Shown: positions 16,739-25,480, numbered from the stretch's first letter. The stretch: 64,000 nucleotides of DNA from Pontibacter liquoris (GCF_022758235.1 NZ_JALEBG010000001.1:2418001-2482000), one strand, 5' to 3'. Program-made: numbers and translations. Notes: generated by a model not told the origin, from the letters alone.

Positions 16739-17191
16739 GCTCGAATGATCGGCAATGATTTTCCAGCCGTCTTCAAATTTTCTCATTATCACCGAAAAGT
16801 GCCCTTCCAGATCTCCCAGGGTTGCCTCGCGCTGCAGGTGCCACTTGCCTACTACCAGCATAATGTCGGGTGCCAGCGGCCGTACCTCCTTTTGGTCGAA
16901 GGTCAGCTTGCCCATAGCTGAAGCATCCGGATAGCTTACTTTATAGTTGCTCAGGGTCTGCTGCCAGCCGTAGGTCAGGCCGCGCTTGCCTACAAACAAC
17001 AGCGAATCGGATTTCCAGTAGCCCGCCATGTAGCATTCCAGGTCTCCCTGGCTCCAGCAGGTGCTTTGCGCTGCCAGTACCTGGCGCACGGCAGCCTGAT
17101 CAGTGGCCTGGCTTTGAAGGGGTTTACTGCACGTGCAGGCAGCTGTCAAGCCAAGGCAAGTCCAAAGGATTAGGTAAAAGGCTGTTCTCAT
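16736..17191 (-). CDS. SnoaL/DUF4440-type lipoprotein
   Basis: A 151-residue protein with an N-terminal signal MRTAFYLILWTCLGL and a LTAAC lipobox, so a predicted lipoprotein. The mature part fits the nuclear-transport-factor-2 cone fold: AVRQVLAAQSTCWSQGDLEC, YWKSDSLLFVGKRG, and a closing strand pattern WKIIADHSS. Such proteins are small ligand-binding or stress proteins with no assigned reaction here. It ends inside the heptanucleotide repeat at 16668-16738. Confidence 0.75.
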   Translation of the reverse strand: MRTAFYLILWTCLGLTAACTCSKPLQSQATDQAAVRQVLAAQSTCWSQGDLECYMAGYWKSDSLLFVGKRGLTYGWQQTLSNYKVSYPDASAMGKLTFDQKEVRPLAPDIMLVVGKWHLQREATLGDLEGHFSVIMRKFEDGWKIIADHSS

Positions 17192-17308
17192 GTTTTTCGG
17201 GTTGAGGTAAAATCAACGTATAAATATCGTGTTGCCCCAAGTATGGGTCTCTAACGGCAGCTTTGTTTTCCGCTGGCCCTGCTTCTTTCTGCCAGCGGCA
17301 GGCCTAGG

Positions 17309-18046
17309 TTATTTTTCCGCTTTTGCAGGAAGTATGGCTTCGATATACGTGGTGCCTCCCAGCCGCCCCATGGCGCGGGCAATGCGGCTGCGGCGGCCGC
17401 GCACAAAAGCAGAGGGATTCCGCACAGAATATTTGATCGGGTTAGGCAATACCGCCGCCAGCAGGGCAGCCTCCTGCCGACCCAGTGCTTTGGCCGGTTT
17501 GCGATAATACTTCTGCGAAGCGGCTTCCACACCAAATACGCCATCGCCCATTTCTGCAATGTTGAGGTATACTTCCAGGATGCGTTCCTTGCCCCATAAC
17601 ACCTCGATGAGCATGGTAAAATAAGCCTCTACCGCTTTGCGCAGGTAGCTGCGGCCATGCCACAAGAATACGTTTTTGGCAACCTGCTGGCTGATAGTGC
17701 TGCCGCCCCGGATTTTCTTCTTGTTGTCCTGGTTACGCTTAAAAGCATCCCAGATCGCATGAAAGTCAAAGCCGTGGTGTATCAGGAAAAGCTGGTCTTC
17801 GGAAGTTACGACGGCCAGGGGCAACTGCGGCGACATTTCTTCCAGGCTTACAAATTTATACTTAATGGCAGGCTCCCCTTTTTGGGCAGCACCAGCCTCT
17901 GCGCGGCGCTTGATCATGTGCAGCGTAGCCGGCGGCGACACCCACCTATACAGCAGCACCCATACTATACTTAAAAGAAACAGCGTTAGCACCAGTTTCG
18001 CGAACAGCAGCTTTACCTGCCTCAGCCCCAATCGCTTTTTTGACAT
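17309..18046 (-). CDS. mtgA: Monofunctional peptidoglycan glycosyltransferase
   Basis: This enzyme polymerises lipid II into glycan strands at the outer face of the inner membrane. The 245-residue product has a membrane anchor near residues 18-38 and the GT51 motifs in order: EDQLFLIHHGFD (catalytic Glu, ~89), RGGSTISQQVAKN (~117), RKAVEAYFTMLIEVLWGKER and YLNIAEMGDGVFGVE. No transpeptidase domain follows, so it is monofunctional. The ATG at 18046 (MSKKRLGL) is chosen over 18187 because a promoter element lies at 18070-18077. Confidence 0.94.
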   Translation of the reverse strand: MSKKRLGLRQVKLLFAKLVLTLFLLSIVWVLLYRWVSPPATLHMIKRRAEAGAAQKGEPAIKYKFVSLEEMSPQLPLAVVTSEDQLFLIHHGFDFHAIWDAFKRNQDNKKKIRGGSTISQQVAKNVFLWHGRSYLRKAVEAYFTMLIEVLWGKERILEVYLNIAEMGDGVFGVEAASQKYYRKPAKALGRQEAALLAAVLPNPIKYSVRNPSAFVRGRRSRIARAMGRLGGTTYIEAILPAKAEK

Positions 18047-18069
18047 ACCCGCACAAGAGTTAAAGGGCG

Positions 18070-18077
18070 CAAAGGTA
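18070..18077 (-). promoter_or_regulatory. -7 promoter element for mtgA
   Basis: Read leftward, TACCTTTG matches TAnnTTTG. Transcription would begin about 15 bp before the chosen mtgA start. Confidence 0.5.
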
Positions 18078-18227
18078 ATAGTTTGTCCTATATTTCCAGT
18101 AGCTTTCTTGCTTGCCCCAGACCAACGCAGGCCCCTTTTGTCGCGTACGTTATACAAGGCATCCTTCTTCCGGCAACGCTTAACCAAAAGACCTGTGTGA
18201 GGTTATACTGGTAAAAACCTATGAACT

Positions 18228-18863
18228 ATGAGCAAATACCTCCCGCTGTTTCCCCTTAACATCGTCGTGTTTCCGGGCGAAAAGCTGAACCTGCATATTT
18301 TTGAGCCGCGCTACAAACAACTGGTGCTCGATTGCATCACCCAGGATAAAACCTTTGGCATACCAACCTTTGTACAAAATGCGGTGGGCAAGTATGGCAC
18401 TGAGCTGGAGATCCTAAGCATCGAGAAAAAGTATGAGAACGGAGAAATGGATATCCGGACGCGCGGCCTGCACATCATCAAAATAAAACAGTTTGACAGG
18501 ATGGCGCCAGGCAGGCTTTATGCCGGCGGCGAGGTGGAGGTGGTGGAAGACATTGCCGATGAGGACATTGTAGTAAAACTCCGGATAAAGGAAATCCTGC
18601 TGAAGCTCTACCAGGCCCTAGGCGTGAACAAGCTGCTGGTAGAACTGCCCGAAGATTTTAAATCGTTTGATATTGCCCACAACCTGGGCCTGAGCACCGA
18701 ACAGGAATACGCCCTGCTGCAGTTGCCCGGCGAAAGCATCCGCCAGCAAGTGATCCTCCAGCACCTGGAACAGCTCCTGCCGCTGGTGCTGGAAACGGAG
18801 CGGCTCAAAGAGCGGGTGCGCCTGAACGGCCATTTTAAGCACCTCACGCCACCTAACTTTTAG
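18228..18863 (+). CDS. Lon N-terminal (substrate-binding) domain protein
   Basis: A 211-residue stand-alone version of the Lon protease substrate-binding domain, with no ATPase or peptidase part. The N-terminus LPLFPLNIVVFPGEKLNLHI then FEPRYKQLV is the hallmark of the domain. The second half is helical, with an EQEYALLQLPGES segment. In other bacteria such proteins are of unknown function, perhaps recognising unfolded protein. It starts 28 bp upstream of the metallophosphoesterase and is probably cotranscribed with it. Confidence 0.88.
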   Translation: MSKYLPLFPLNIVVFPGEKLNLHIFEPRYKQLVLDCITQDKTFGIPTFVQNAVGKYGTELEILSIEKKYENGEMDIRTRGLHIIKIKQFDRMAPGRLYAGGEVEVVEDIADEDIVVKLRIKEILLKLYQALGVNKLLVELPEDFKSFDIAHNLGLSTEQEYALLQLPGESIRQQVILQHLEQLLPLVLETERLKERVRLNGHFKHLTPPNF

Positions 18864-18890
18864 TCTACTTTCCGGGTTTAAGTCTGTATT

Positions 18891-20120
18891 ATGCTGCTAT
18901 ACTTTCTCATCATTATTCCGGCCCTTTTTATCCTGTTCCTGGTATTCAGTTACGGGCAGGAGCGCCAATACCGACGAAAGCCTTTTTACCGGCTCTCGGA
19001 TGTGGGCTGGCAGCACTGCGCCCCGCCCGCTGATGCCCGCCGTGCGTACTCCGTGGCGTTGCTGGGCGATGTAGGCGCTGTGGCAACAGATGGTAGTGAC
19101 CCGGTGCTGCGCATGCTGGCCGCATGGCAGGAAACAGCGGGTGCCGATGCCATGACTATTTTCCTGGGAGATAACCTGTACCCTATCGGGCTTCCGCCGG
19201 TTGGCCACCCTTACCGAGCCACAGCCGAAAAAAGACTCGATTTGTTGTTACAGCAATTGCAGCAATATCCGGGGCGAGGCATTTTTCTGGGCGGAAACCA
19301 CGACTGGAACAAGGGCCGCAAAAACGGCTTTGCACAATTACAGTTGCAGGAGAATTATGTGAACGAACATGGCGGCAAAAACATCCGGTACCTGCCTGCG
19401 CATGGCTGTCCCGGCCCTGTCACCATTCAGCTAGCCGAAGGGTTGCTGCTGCTGGTCATCAACACGCAGTGGTGGGTGCAGAAAGGCGAACGGCCGCTGG
19501 GCGAGGCATACGGCTGCCCTTATAATCATATCGAGGAGTTTTATGTGGCGCTGAACCAGGTGCTGCGCCAAAACGCGCACCAGCGGATACTGGTGGCAGC
19601 ACACCACCCACTATACAGCAATGCCCTGCATGGGGGCAAGTTCACCATCAAGCAGCACCTTTTCCCGCTTACTACGGCCAACAAACGCTTTCTGATCCCC
19701 TTGCCTGTTTTTGGGTCTTTATACCCTTTTTACCGCAAGCTTTTTGGCGCCCACGAAGATATGTCGCACCGCAGGTATAAGAAAATGCGCAAGCGCCTGC
19801 TCCGCATCTTTCACCGCTACAGCAACATCATTTATGTAGCCGGCCACGATCACAACCTGCAGCACTTCGAGGTACGGCACAACCATTACATTGTGAGTGG
19901 CTCAGGCAGCAAAACAGCCTTCGTGAAAAAAGGCGGTAAAGCTACGTTTACGCTGGAGCAGCTAGGCTTTTTTGTACTGGATTATTATAGCAACGGGCAA
20001 GTATGGCTCGAGACACGCGTGGCTGCAGAAGGTGGAGATGCGGCCGGCACGGTGGTATTCCGCAAGGAGCTCACCAGCATCCTGCGGCCGGCAGCGGTGC
20101 CGCAAAACCAACCGGCATAA
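18891..20120 (+). CDS. Membrane-anchored calcineurin-like metallophosphoesterase
   Basis: A 409-residue protein with an N-terminal membrane anchor (residues ~2-22) and a metallophosphoesterase domain. Metal-site motifs appear in order: LLGDVGA (~58), FLGDNLYPIGLP (~90), GGNHDWNKG (~137), AAHHPLYSNALHGG (~237) and AGHDHNLQHF (~318). The GCPGPVTIQL, INTQWWVQKGE and YIVSGSGSKT blocks are, to my memory, those of the N-terminal domain of large Bacteroidetes proteins that continue into a GDWDRH domain and a beta-barrel. Here the domain stands alone, and its usual partner domain is encoded 10 kb upstream at 6796. Substrate unknown. Confidence 0.85.
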   Translation: MLLYFLIIIPALFILFLVFSYGQERQYRRKPFYRLSDVGWQHCAPPADARRAYSVALLGDVGAVATDGSDPVLRMLAAWQETAGADAMTIFLGDNLYPIGLPPVGHPYRATAEKRLDLLLQQLQQYPGRGIFLGGNHDWNKGRKNGFAQLQLQENYVNEHGGKNIRYLPAHGCPGPVTIQLAEGLLLLVINTQWWVQKGERPLGEAYGCPYNHIEEFYVALNQVLRQNAHQRILVAAHHPLYSNALHGGKFTIKQHLFPLTTANKRFLIPLPVFGSLYPFYRKLFGAHEDMSHRRYKKMRKRLLRIFHRYSNIIYVAGHDHNLQHFEVRHNHYIVSGSGSKTAFVKKGGKATFTLEQLGFFVLDYYSNGQVWLETRVAAEGGDAAGTVVFRKELTSILRPAAVPQNQPA

Positions 20121-20122
20121 GG

Positions 20123-21031
20123 TCAGGCCACAACATCTCCGGGCTCGGGTAACACGACGCGCAAGCTTTTGGGGTGCATGGTCACGGTTACTTCTGTCCC
20201 CATTTCTACGGGCTCCCCGTCAATGTGCATCACCTCCTCATCCAGGTTATAAATGGTGGCTTTGCGGCAGCTGAATTTTTGTGTATACACCGAGTCGTCG
20301 ATACTATCAGTATAGAGCTTGTAGAGGATACCAATGCCGGCAGCTTTTGGGAAGGGCTCGATCAGACAGATCTCAAAGCGGCCGTCGTTGAGGATGCCAT
20401 TGGGATTGATGCTGGCATTGCTTCCAAAGGCATTGGCATTGGCAATGGTTACCATAAACGCTTTGCCCTCGAACGTGTCCTGGTCGGTTTCGATGCGGTA
20501 GCGTTTGGGTTCGTAGCTCAGGTATTCCTGCATCGCGATCCACGCATAGGAGCCGGGCCCGCGGGTGTCGCCATCGCTGAATTTTTGCACCACAAGGGCA
20601 TTGAAGCCAAAATCGCTGAGGTGGATGGAAGGATGGCCGTTAAGATCGACGGTATCGATGCTGCGGACCTGGTGGCGGTAAATGAGTTTGAGCGCGTCTT
20701 CAGTATCCTGCGGAATATTGAGGTCTTTGGACAGGCCGTTTCCGGAGCCCAGCGGAATGATGCCCAGCGGCGTGGACGTACCGATCAGCAGCGAGGCCAC
20801 CATACTGACGGTGCCATCGCCGCCTACTGCAAACACAGCATCATACTTATGCTCTCTCAGGCGCTGCTTTACCTCTTCTCTGTCCTTCTCCCCTGACGTT
20901 TTATAGAGGTCATACGTGATGCCGTGCTGCTGGCAGGTAGCACTTATTTCTTCTTCCAGTTCATCTTTTTCAACATCACCGGCAATCGGGTTTATGACAA
21001 AAAGCAAGTGTTGGGGCGCTGTTTCTTCCAT
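20123..21031 (-). CDS. Diacylglycerol/lipid kinase (DAGK catalytic domain)
   Basis: A 302-residue YegS/DgkB-like lipid kinase. The NPIAGD motif near residue 14, AVGGDGTVSMVA near 69, and PLGSGNGLSKDLNIP near 94 form the nucleotide site. The C-terminal beta-sandwich contains NILNDGRFE-like sequence (NPNGILNDGRFEICL). The likely product is a phosphorylated diacylglycerol or related lipid at the inner membrane. The ATG at 21031 is preferred over 21115, whose extra residues overlap the upstream terminator. It is convergent with the metallophosphoesterase, with 2 bp between stops. Confidence 0.9.
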   Translation of the reverse strand: MEETAPQHLLFVINPIAGDVEKDELEEEISATCQQHGITYDLYKTSGEKDREEVKQRLREHKYDAVFAVGGDGTVSMVASLLIGTSTPLGIIPLGSGNGLSKDLNIPQDTEDALKLIYRHQVRSIDTVDLNGHPSIHLSDFGFNALVVQKFSDGDTRGPGSYAWIAMQEYLSYEPKRYRIETDQDTFEGKAFMVTIANANAFGSNASINPNGILNDGRFEICLIEPFPKAAGIGILYKLYTDSIDDSVYTQKFSCRKATIYNLDEEVMHIDGEPVEMGTEVTVTMHPKSLRVVLPEPGDVVA

Positions 21032-21091
21032 GGGTGCAAAAGGGGTTGTTCGTTGCCTCTGATACGCAAAAGAAGTTGCAAAGTAGCGGCT

Positions 21092-21133
21092 AAAAAAAGA
21101 AACTAACCCCAACACCAGCTGAGGTTAGTTTCC
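21092..21133 (-). terminator. Leftward terminator after the small Ser/Lys-rich gene
   Basis: On the minus strand, GGAAACTAACCTC pairs with GGGGTTAGTTTC and is followed by a run of T. It separates the 58-codon gene from the lipid kinase gene. Confidence 0.85.
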
Positions 21134-21169
21134 GGAGTCAGCGCGAAGCTGGTAAAGGGGCGCCGAAGA

Positions 21170-21346
21170 TTACTTGGAACCTTTGGAGCCGGAAGATTTG
21201 GAAGAGCCGCCGGAGCTGCTCTTGCCTGAAGCATTTTTGCTTGTGTCAGATTTGGCAGATGTTGTTTTATGGGCATCTGTTTTACCTGACGAAGCACCTG
21301 GCTTCTTCATATCTTCTTTGTCATTTTGATTTTTGCTGGTAGGCAT
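21170..21346 (-). CDS. Small Ser/Lys/Gly-rich protein
   Basis: A 58-residue product starting MPTSKNQNDKEDMKKPGASS and ending in a SSSGGSSKSSGSKGSK tail. It is entirely hydrophilic, probably disordered and basic. It has its own terminator downstream. A similar low-complexity small basic protein is encoded at 52967. Such proteins are common in this phylum and might be stress or nucleoid associated; that is inference. Confidence 0.6.
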   Translation of the reverse strand: MPTSKNQNDKEDMKKPGASSGKTDAHKTTSAKSDTSKNASGKSSSGGSSKSSGSKGSK

Positions 21347-21518
21347 ACCAATTTTGTTTTCGTGTCGGAATGAATTTTACGCCGTTTCAGTTATTCGACC
21401 TACCCTGGCAGGGCAGATTACGGAGATGCCAGCCTGCTTTTACAAAGTATAAGCAGCTGATTTAGTTATACATGCACTTTATCATTTAGTTGCTGGTTTA
21501 TGCAAATTGTTGCCTTTC

Positions 21519-22328
21519 TTACTGCTGTAGTCCTTCCGGCAGCCCGTCCGGGTACTCTTCCTTAATGGCGCGCTCGATCTCGGCTACGCGGTTGCCCGGG
21601 TTGGGGTGCGTCTGCATAAACTCGGGGCCTCCTGCCCCACCGCTGGCCTGCTCCAGTACTTTCATCACCTCGATCATCGCGCGCGGGTCGTACCCTGCCT
21701 CCCCTGTCAGGCGCACCGACAGCCGGTCGGATTCCAGTTCATCCTGGCGGCCGTAGCGCATGTTCACCATTTTGCCTACCATGGCGGCGGCAATGGCGCC
21801 GGTGCGACTAGCCGGGTCGCTCGGGTCATAGGTTGCAATGGCGGCAGCGCCTGTCAGGCCCTGCGTCAGCTTTGATTTGGCCAGTTGCTGCGCCGAATGG
21901 CGGGCCACCACGTGCCCGATCTCATGGCCCAGCACGCCTGCCAGCTGCCCTTCGGTACTAAGGCGCTTGAGCAAACCCGCTGTAATAAAAACCTGCCCGC
22001 CGGGCAAGGCAAACGCGTTCACCGTCTCTTCATCGGCCAACAGGTGGAAATCGAAGTCATATGGTGAGGCTTTCACATCGGTGCTCTGCACCAGCCGCTG
22101 CCCCACCTCTTTCACTTTGGCAGCCGCCTGCTGGTCCGGATGCAGCCCGCCATACTGCTGCGTCATCTCCGGCGCCGCCTGCAGGCCCAAGGCTATTTCC
22201 TGCTGCACCGTCATGTCGACGTGCTGTTTCTGGCCCGTAAACTCGTTCTCCTGGGTGTTGCACCAGTACGTGAACAGCGACATGCCCGCCAGCAGGAGCG
22301 CAATTATAAATTTAATAATTCCTCTCAT
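21519..22328 (-). CDS. M48-family metallopeptidase
   Basis: A 269-residue zinc peptidase paralogous to the one at 11633. The N-terminal hydrophobic segment (MRGIIKFIIALLLAGMSLF) runs into TYWC, a weak lipobox, so it is envelope-located by signal anchor or lipid. The zinc motif HEIGHVVARH (near residue 136) and the ligand Glu in RQDELESDRLSV are intact. The NAFALPGGQVFITAGLL block is typical of BepA/HtpX-like peptidases. It probably acts in outer-membrane or periplasmic protein quality control. Confidence 0.9.
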   Translation of the reverse strand: MRGIIKFIIALLLAGMSLFTYWCNTQENEFTGQKQHVDMTVQQEIALGLQAAPEMTQQYGGLHPDQQAAAKVKEVGQRLVQSTDVKASPYDFDFHLLADEETVNAFALPGGQVFITAGLLKRLSTEGQLAGVLGHEIGHVVARHSAQQLAKSKLTQGLTGAAAIATYDPSDPASRTGAIAAAMVGKMVNMRYGRQDELESDRLSVRLTGEAGYDPRAMIEVMKVLEQASGGAGGPEFMQTHPNPGNRVAEIERAIKEEYPDGLPEGLQQ

Positions 22329-22714
22329 GTTAAAGTCTTTTAAAAGTTCTTTTGCATTAAGCGACAGGCCCGTAATTTATGCCTGCTGCGGAAGTATAAT
22401 CCGACCTGCAGCTTGCCATCCCGTCACGTCCTCTTTTACAAAGTATGAGTACAAAAGGTAGGTAAGGAATGCTAAGCCCAACCCATCTCAGCCGTAAAAC
22501 GCGTCTGCCATACCTGTGGTTACTGCTATCCCTCGGTTTATACTTTCTTCACGCCTGCCCCGGAGCGCACGGCCATTAAATTGCATTTGAAATAACATTC
22601 CCGGGCTGCCTGAAGCAATCTAAGGGAAGTATAGATATCCGCGTTTATAGAACTTCCGTAATACAAGTACATCAGCGCTCGGCGTCTGATAACTAACCTT
22701 AAAAAAATAAAACG
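22329..22714. other. Spacer between divergent genes
   Basis: 386 bp with three AAGTATA-type sites (22397, 22540, 22628) and no recognisable gene, hairpin or promoter motif. Confidence 0.5.
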
Positions 22715-22912
22715 ATGAATATTAAAAGAACATTTGGTGCTATCCTAACGATCTTAGGCATCATCGGGATCATCTGGGGAGCGTACGCTTTCGTGATGGG
22801 CGGCGATGGTGTGGCCGTTGGCAAATTTACGGCCGCGGTGCCGTTTATCGTGGGCCTGATCTTTTTCTTCTCCGGCATCGGCCTGGTAAAAACAACAAAA
22901 GATCAAACCTGA
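22715..22912 (+). CDS. Small two-helix membrane protein
   Basis: A 65-residue product with two membrane segments (near 9-28 and 41-58) separated by a GGDGVAVGKF turn and a basic tail KTTKDQT. A short Bacteroidetes-type membrane protein without assigned function. Its own long palindromic terminator follows, so it is monocistronic. Confidence 0.7.
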   Translation: MNIKRTFGAILTILGIIGIIWGAYAFVMGGDGVAVGKFTAAVPFIVGLIFFFSGIGLVKTTKDQT

Positions 22913-22929
22913 AGTACCTCTCCCCTACA

Positions 22930-22975
22930 AAGTATAAAAGCCCGCGCAGCTGTAGCTGCGCGGGCTTTTATACTT
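22930..22975. terminator. Long palindromic terminator bounded by AAGTATAA
   Basis: AAGTATAAAAGCCCGCGCAG pairs with CTGCGCGGGCTTTTATACTT, a near-perfect 46-bp palindrome with the recurrent heptamer at both feet. It lies between convergent genes and should work in both directions. Confidence 0.93.
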
Positions 22976-22991
22976 GCACTAAGTATTACGT

Positions 22992-23798
22992 TCAGATCTG
23001 CTGCACTGGGCTTAGTTCGCTCAGGGCAAAGGTTTCCACCGCCTGGGTATTGTCTAAAAAGCTGGACATATAATTTTGGTCTGCTCCGTTGATGTAGAGG
23101 CAGCTATTATCCTTGATAGTGTTGATGATCGCTTTGGAGAACTCCAATGGCACGGCCGGGCAACCCAGGCTGCGCCCTAAGCGGCCGTATTGTTTTACAA
23201 AATTCTCGCTCACATAATCTGCGCCATGTACCACAATGGCACGCTGCATGGCGTTGGAATTATACTTGGGGTCCATGCCATTGAGCCGTAACGACAGGCC
23301 ATGCTTGCCGGTATATGTTTTGCCGGTCAGGTAAAAACCAATGCTGCTCTTAAATGAGTTTGGCTCGTTAGAGAACTGCCGGGCATCGGCTTCTCCTGTG
23401 TTGCGGCCATGTGCCACCAGGGTATTATACAACAGCTTTTTCGTGTTTACATCAATAATCCAGAGGCGTTTCTGGTTGCTGGCCTGTGTAAAATCAATTA
23501 CAGTTAAAACGGAATTGGAAGGCGCGATTAGCTGGCGCTGCTTAAAATTATGATAGCCAACAAAGGCTTTCTCAAACACCTCGTAAGACAAACCTGCCGT
23601 TTTCAGACCTGCTTCGTTGTACACGTCGAGGGCATGGTCGTCGAAGGCCATTTTCTTTTCCGTAAACGTTAAAGCGTTGGTTGTGCGGGCAACTGTGTGC
23701 ACTTCCTTGCCGAGGGCTTGCGCGCCGGTAACGGGAACTTCAAGGCTGGCAAATGAAAGTAAAGCGAGGGTAAGGGTAGTTAAAACTGCTCTTATCAT
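22992..23798 (-). CDS. Murein L,D-transpeptidase catalytic-domain protein (YkuD_2 type)
   Basis: A 268-residue secreted protein with a signal peptide (MIRAVLTTLTLALLSFA). The catalytic part contains RAIVVHGADYVSE and GRSLGCPAVP, with the His and nucleophilic Cys expected of L,D-transpeptidases that form 3-3 cross-links or attach proteins to peptidoglycan. DFTQASNQKRLWIIDVNT marks the start of the domain. The YkuD_2 form is typical of Bacteroidetes. It acts in the periplasm. Confidence 0.9.
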   Translation of the reverse strand: MIRAVLTTLTLALLSFASLEVPVTGAQALGKEVHTVARTTNALTFTEKKMAFDDHALDVYNEAGLKTAGLSYEVFEKAFVGYHNFKQRQLIAPSNSVLTVIDFTQASNQKRLWIIDVNTKKLLYNTLVAHGRNTGEADARQFSNEPNSFKSSIGFYLTGKTYTGKHGLSLRLNGMDPKYNSNAMQRAIVVHGADYVSENFVKQYGRLGRSLGCPAVPLEFSKAIINTIKDNSCLYINGADQNYMSSFLDNTQAVETFALSELSPVQQI

Positions 23799-24043
23799 AG
23801 TATGTGTTAAGCTTTGTTTACGCGATCAGATAAAGCAACAGGAAGTAAAGTGCAAATTGTTCCCGGGAACTACCAATGCCTTACATTTCGGTATTGCCGA
23901 TGGATGTATCAGCCAAAGTTTAAACGGGTTAGCCTAACGAAAAAGTATAGAATGGGGCAATATAAACTGGCAGCAGAATGTTTTTAGCTTTTGGCTTGTG
24001 TGGTAATGCCGCAAGCTGCAACTTTGGGTTACAAAACAGCGAT

Positions 24044-24442
24044 ATGTTAAAGCGATTATTTTATATTCCCCTGCTAAGCCTGCTGCTTACTTCGTGCTAT
24101 ACGCCCGAAAACCTGCGCGATTTCGACAGCGAAACCTGGAAAGCCGACCGCTTTGCCTGTAACGGTAAGCGCAGTGAGCTGGTGCAGGAGTTTGAGAAGA
24201 TCCGCCAGAACCTGTATGGCCAGAAAGAGTATGTAGCGCGCAACTTGCTCGGCAAGCCCGACCAGGAGGAACTGCTGGAAGGCAACCAGCGCATTTATTA
24301 CTACTACCTGGAAAAAGGCGAGCAGTGCACCGACCGCAGCAAACTTTCGGATGCCAACTGGGCAGAGGTCCGCATCAATGCTGTTGGAAAAGTATCGGAA
24401 ATATCTTACAAGTACCCTATAAAAACAGCAAAGCCCGGTTAA
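24044..24442 (+). CDS. Small lipoprotein of unknown function
   Basis: A 132-residue predicted lipoprotein: signal MLKRLFYIPLLSLL and LLTSC lipobox. The mature region has a KADRFACNGKRSEL block, VARNLLGKPDQEEL (a pattern seen in outer-membrane assembly SmpA/BamE-like lipoproteins), and RIYYYYLEKGEQC. The BamE-like resemblance is inference from the LLGKPD turn and the tyrosine-rich strand. The ATG at 24044 is fixed by the lipobox. The last seven codons form the left arm of its own terminator. Confidence 0.75.
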   Translation: MLKRLFYIPLLSLLLTSCYTPENLRDFDSETWKADRFACNGKRSELVQEFEKIRQNLYGQKEYVARNLLGKPDQEELLEGNQRIYYYYLEKGEQCTDRSKLSDANWAEVRINAVGKVSEISYKYPIKTAKPG

Positions 24443-24461
24443 GCCGGGCTTTGCTGTTTTT
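24421..24461. terminator. Terminator overlapping the lipoprotein stop codon
   Basis: AAAAACAGCAAAGCCCGG and CCGGGCTTTGCTGTTTTT pair perfectly across a 5-base loop that contains the TAA stop codon. The left arm encodes the protein's C-terminus. Symmetric A/T tracts suit both convergent genes. Confidence 0.93.
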
Positions 24462-24481
24462 ATAGCTTTTGCTGAGAAGCG

Positions 24482-24877
24482 CTACTTGTCGTTTTCGCTA
24501 ACATAACTCACGTTCTGCCTGCCTTCCAGTTCCAGAAACTGATGCAGCTGCTGCTGAGTCAGCACCTGTTTCAGGGCTTTGTCGTTTTCCAGGTTGATGC
24601 TGCGCATCAGCTTTGCCCGCTGAATGGGGTCCTTGGCAAAAGTAAGTTCTGCCTGCTGTAGTTGTGCATACCGCGTCTGGTTCATGCGGGCCACCTGCTC
24701 TGCCTGTCTTTGATCCAGCAGCAGTTCTTTCTGCATTTCTACGGTAGCCATGGCCGGGCCATCCAGGTTAAGGGCCAGCACCTGCTTATCCAGTTTTTCG
24801 TCTGTTTCATGCAAGCCCTGTGCGTAAGATGCCAACACGCCAAAGCAAGCAGCAGTTAATAGTATAATCTTTCTCAT
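24482..24877 (-). CDS. Secreted hypothetical protein (Spy/LTXXQ-like helical)
   Basis: A 131-residue protein with a signal peptide cleaved near SYAQ-G. The mature part is almost wholly helical and Gln/Leu-rich, with ELLLDQRQAEQVARMNQTRY and KALKQVLTQQQLHQFLELEG, the latter resembling the LTxxQ repeat of periplasmic Spy/CpxP proteins. The resemblance is weak. It is convergent with the small lipoprotein gene and shares its terminator. Confidence 0.65.
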   Translation of the reverse strand: MRKIILLTAACFGVLASYAQGLHETDEKLDKQVLALNLDGPAMATVEMQKELLLDQRQAEQVARMNQTRYAQLQQAELTFAKDPIQRAKLMRSINLENDKALKQVLTQQQLHQFLELEGRQNVSYVSENDK

Positions 24878-25187
24878 AAATCAGCTTTTAGTTCTGCCCT
24901 TCTTTTCATCCACTGGTATTGTTATACCCTAAGAACGATTTTTGAGAGAACAGGTTAGCCTATTCTGTAAAAAAAGTATATAAGTATAGCTGCCACTCGT
25001 AGCGGGCCAACATTGATACCAGCAATGATCAAAAAATGGATTTACTGGCAACTGCCATCAAACAAGGTACTGTTCTGTAACCATCACTCCCTGATCGGGT
25101 ATACTATAGCAGAAGCACGAAATAGCATTTTTAAAGTATAACCGTAAACGAGGGCTTAATGCCCTGTATTGCATTTAGCGCAACACT
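24878..25187. other. Spacer between divergent genes
   Basis: 310 bp with three AAGTATA sites, two almost abutting near 24975 (AAGTATATAAGTATA), and no gene or hairpin I can support. Confidence 0.5.
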
Positions 25188-25424
25188 ATGAGAACAACGC
25201 ACTATAATCCTAGTAAATTAGAAGTAGATTTTGCAAAAGCGATAGAGGCCCTGGCTCCGCAATTGCTTACCAAATTAGATCCGGGCGAGGAAGTGATCAA
25301 TATAGAAGCTGTTCACGATTGTGACAACCCCAGGGTCATCTATAAACTGAAAGACAAGGAAGGCGATCTGCACGAAGTAGTGGTGCAGATCATCCAGCGG
25401 CCCGATGTAATTGTAAAGCAGTAA
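25188..25424 (+). CDS. Small conserved hypothetical protein
   Basis: A 78-residue acidic, soluble product. The second half reads as alternating strands (VINIEAVHDCDNPRVIYKL and then HEVVVQIIQRPD), suggesting a small alpha/beta fold. No family name known to me. It is flanked by a strong bidirectional terminator. Confidence 0.7.
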   Translation: MRTTHYNPSKLEVDFAKAIEALAPQLLTKLDPGEEVINIEAVHDCDNPRVIYKLKDKEGDLHEVVVQIIQRPDVIVKQ

Positions 25425-25430
25425 ATGAAC

Positions 25431-25480
25431 TAATGCAAAAAGGCGGCAGCACCCTTGGGTGCTGCCGCCTTTTTGCATTA
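25431..25480. terminator. Bidirectional terminator
   Basis: TAATGCAAAAAGGCGGCAGC and GCTGCCGCCTTTTTGCATTA form a near-perfect 50-bp palindrome between convergent genes. Confidence 0.95.

Noticed and set aside
20174..20896. 240-codon plus-strand frame
   Set aside because: Antisense to the lipid kinase, which carries all family motifs.
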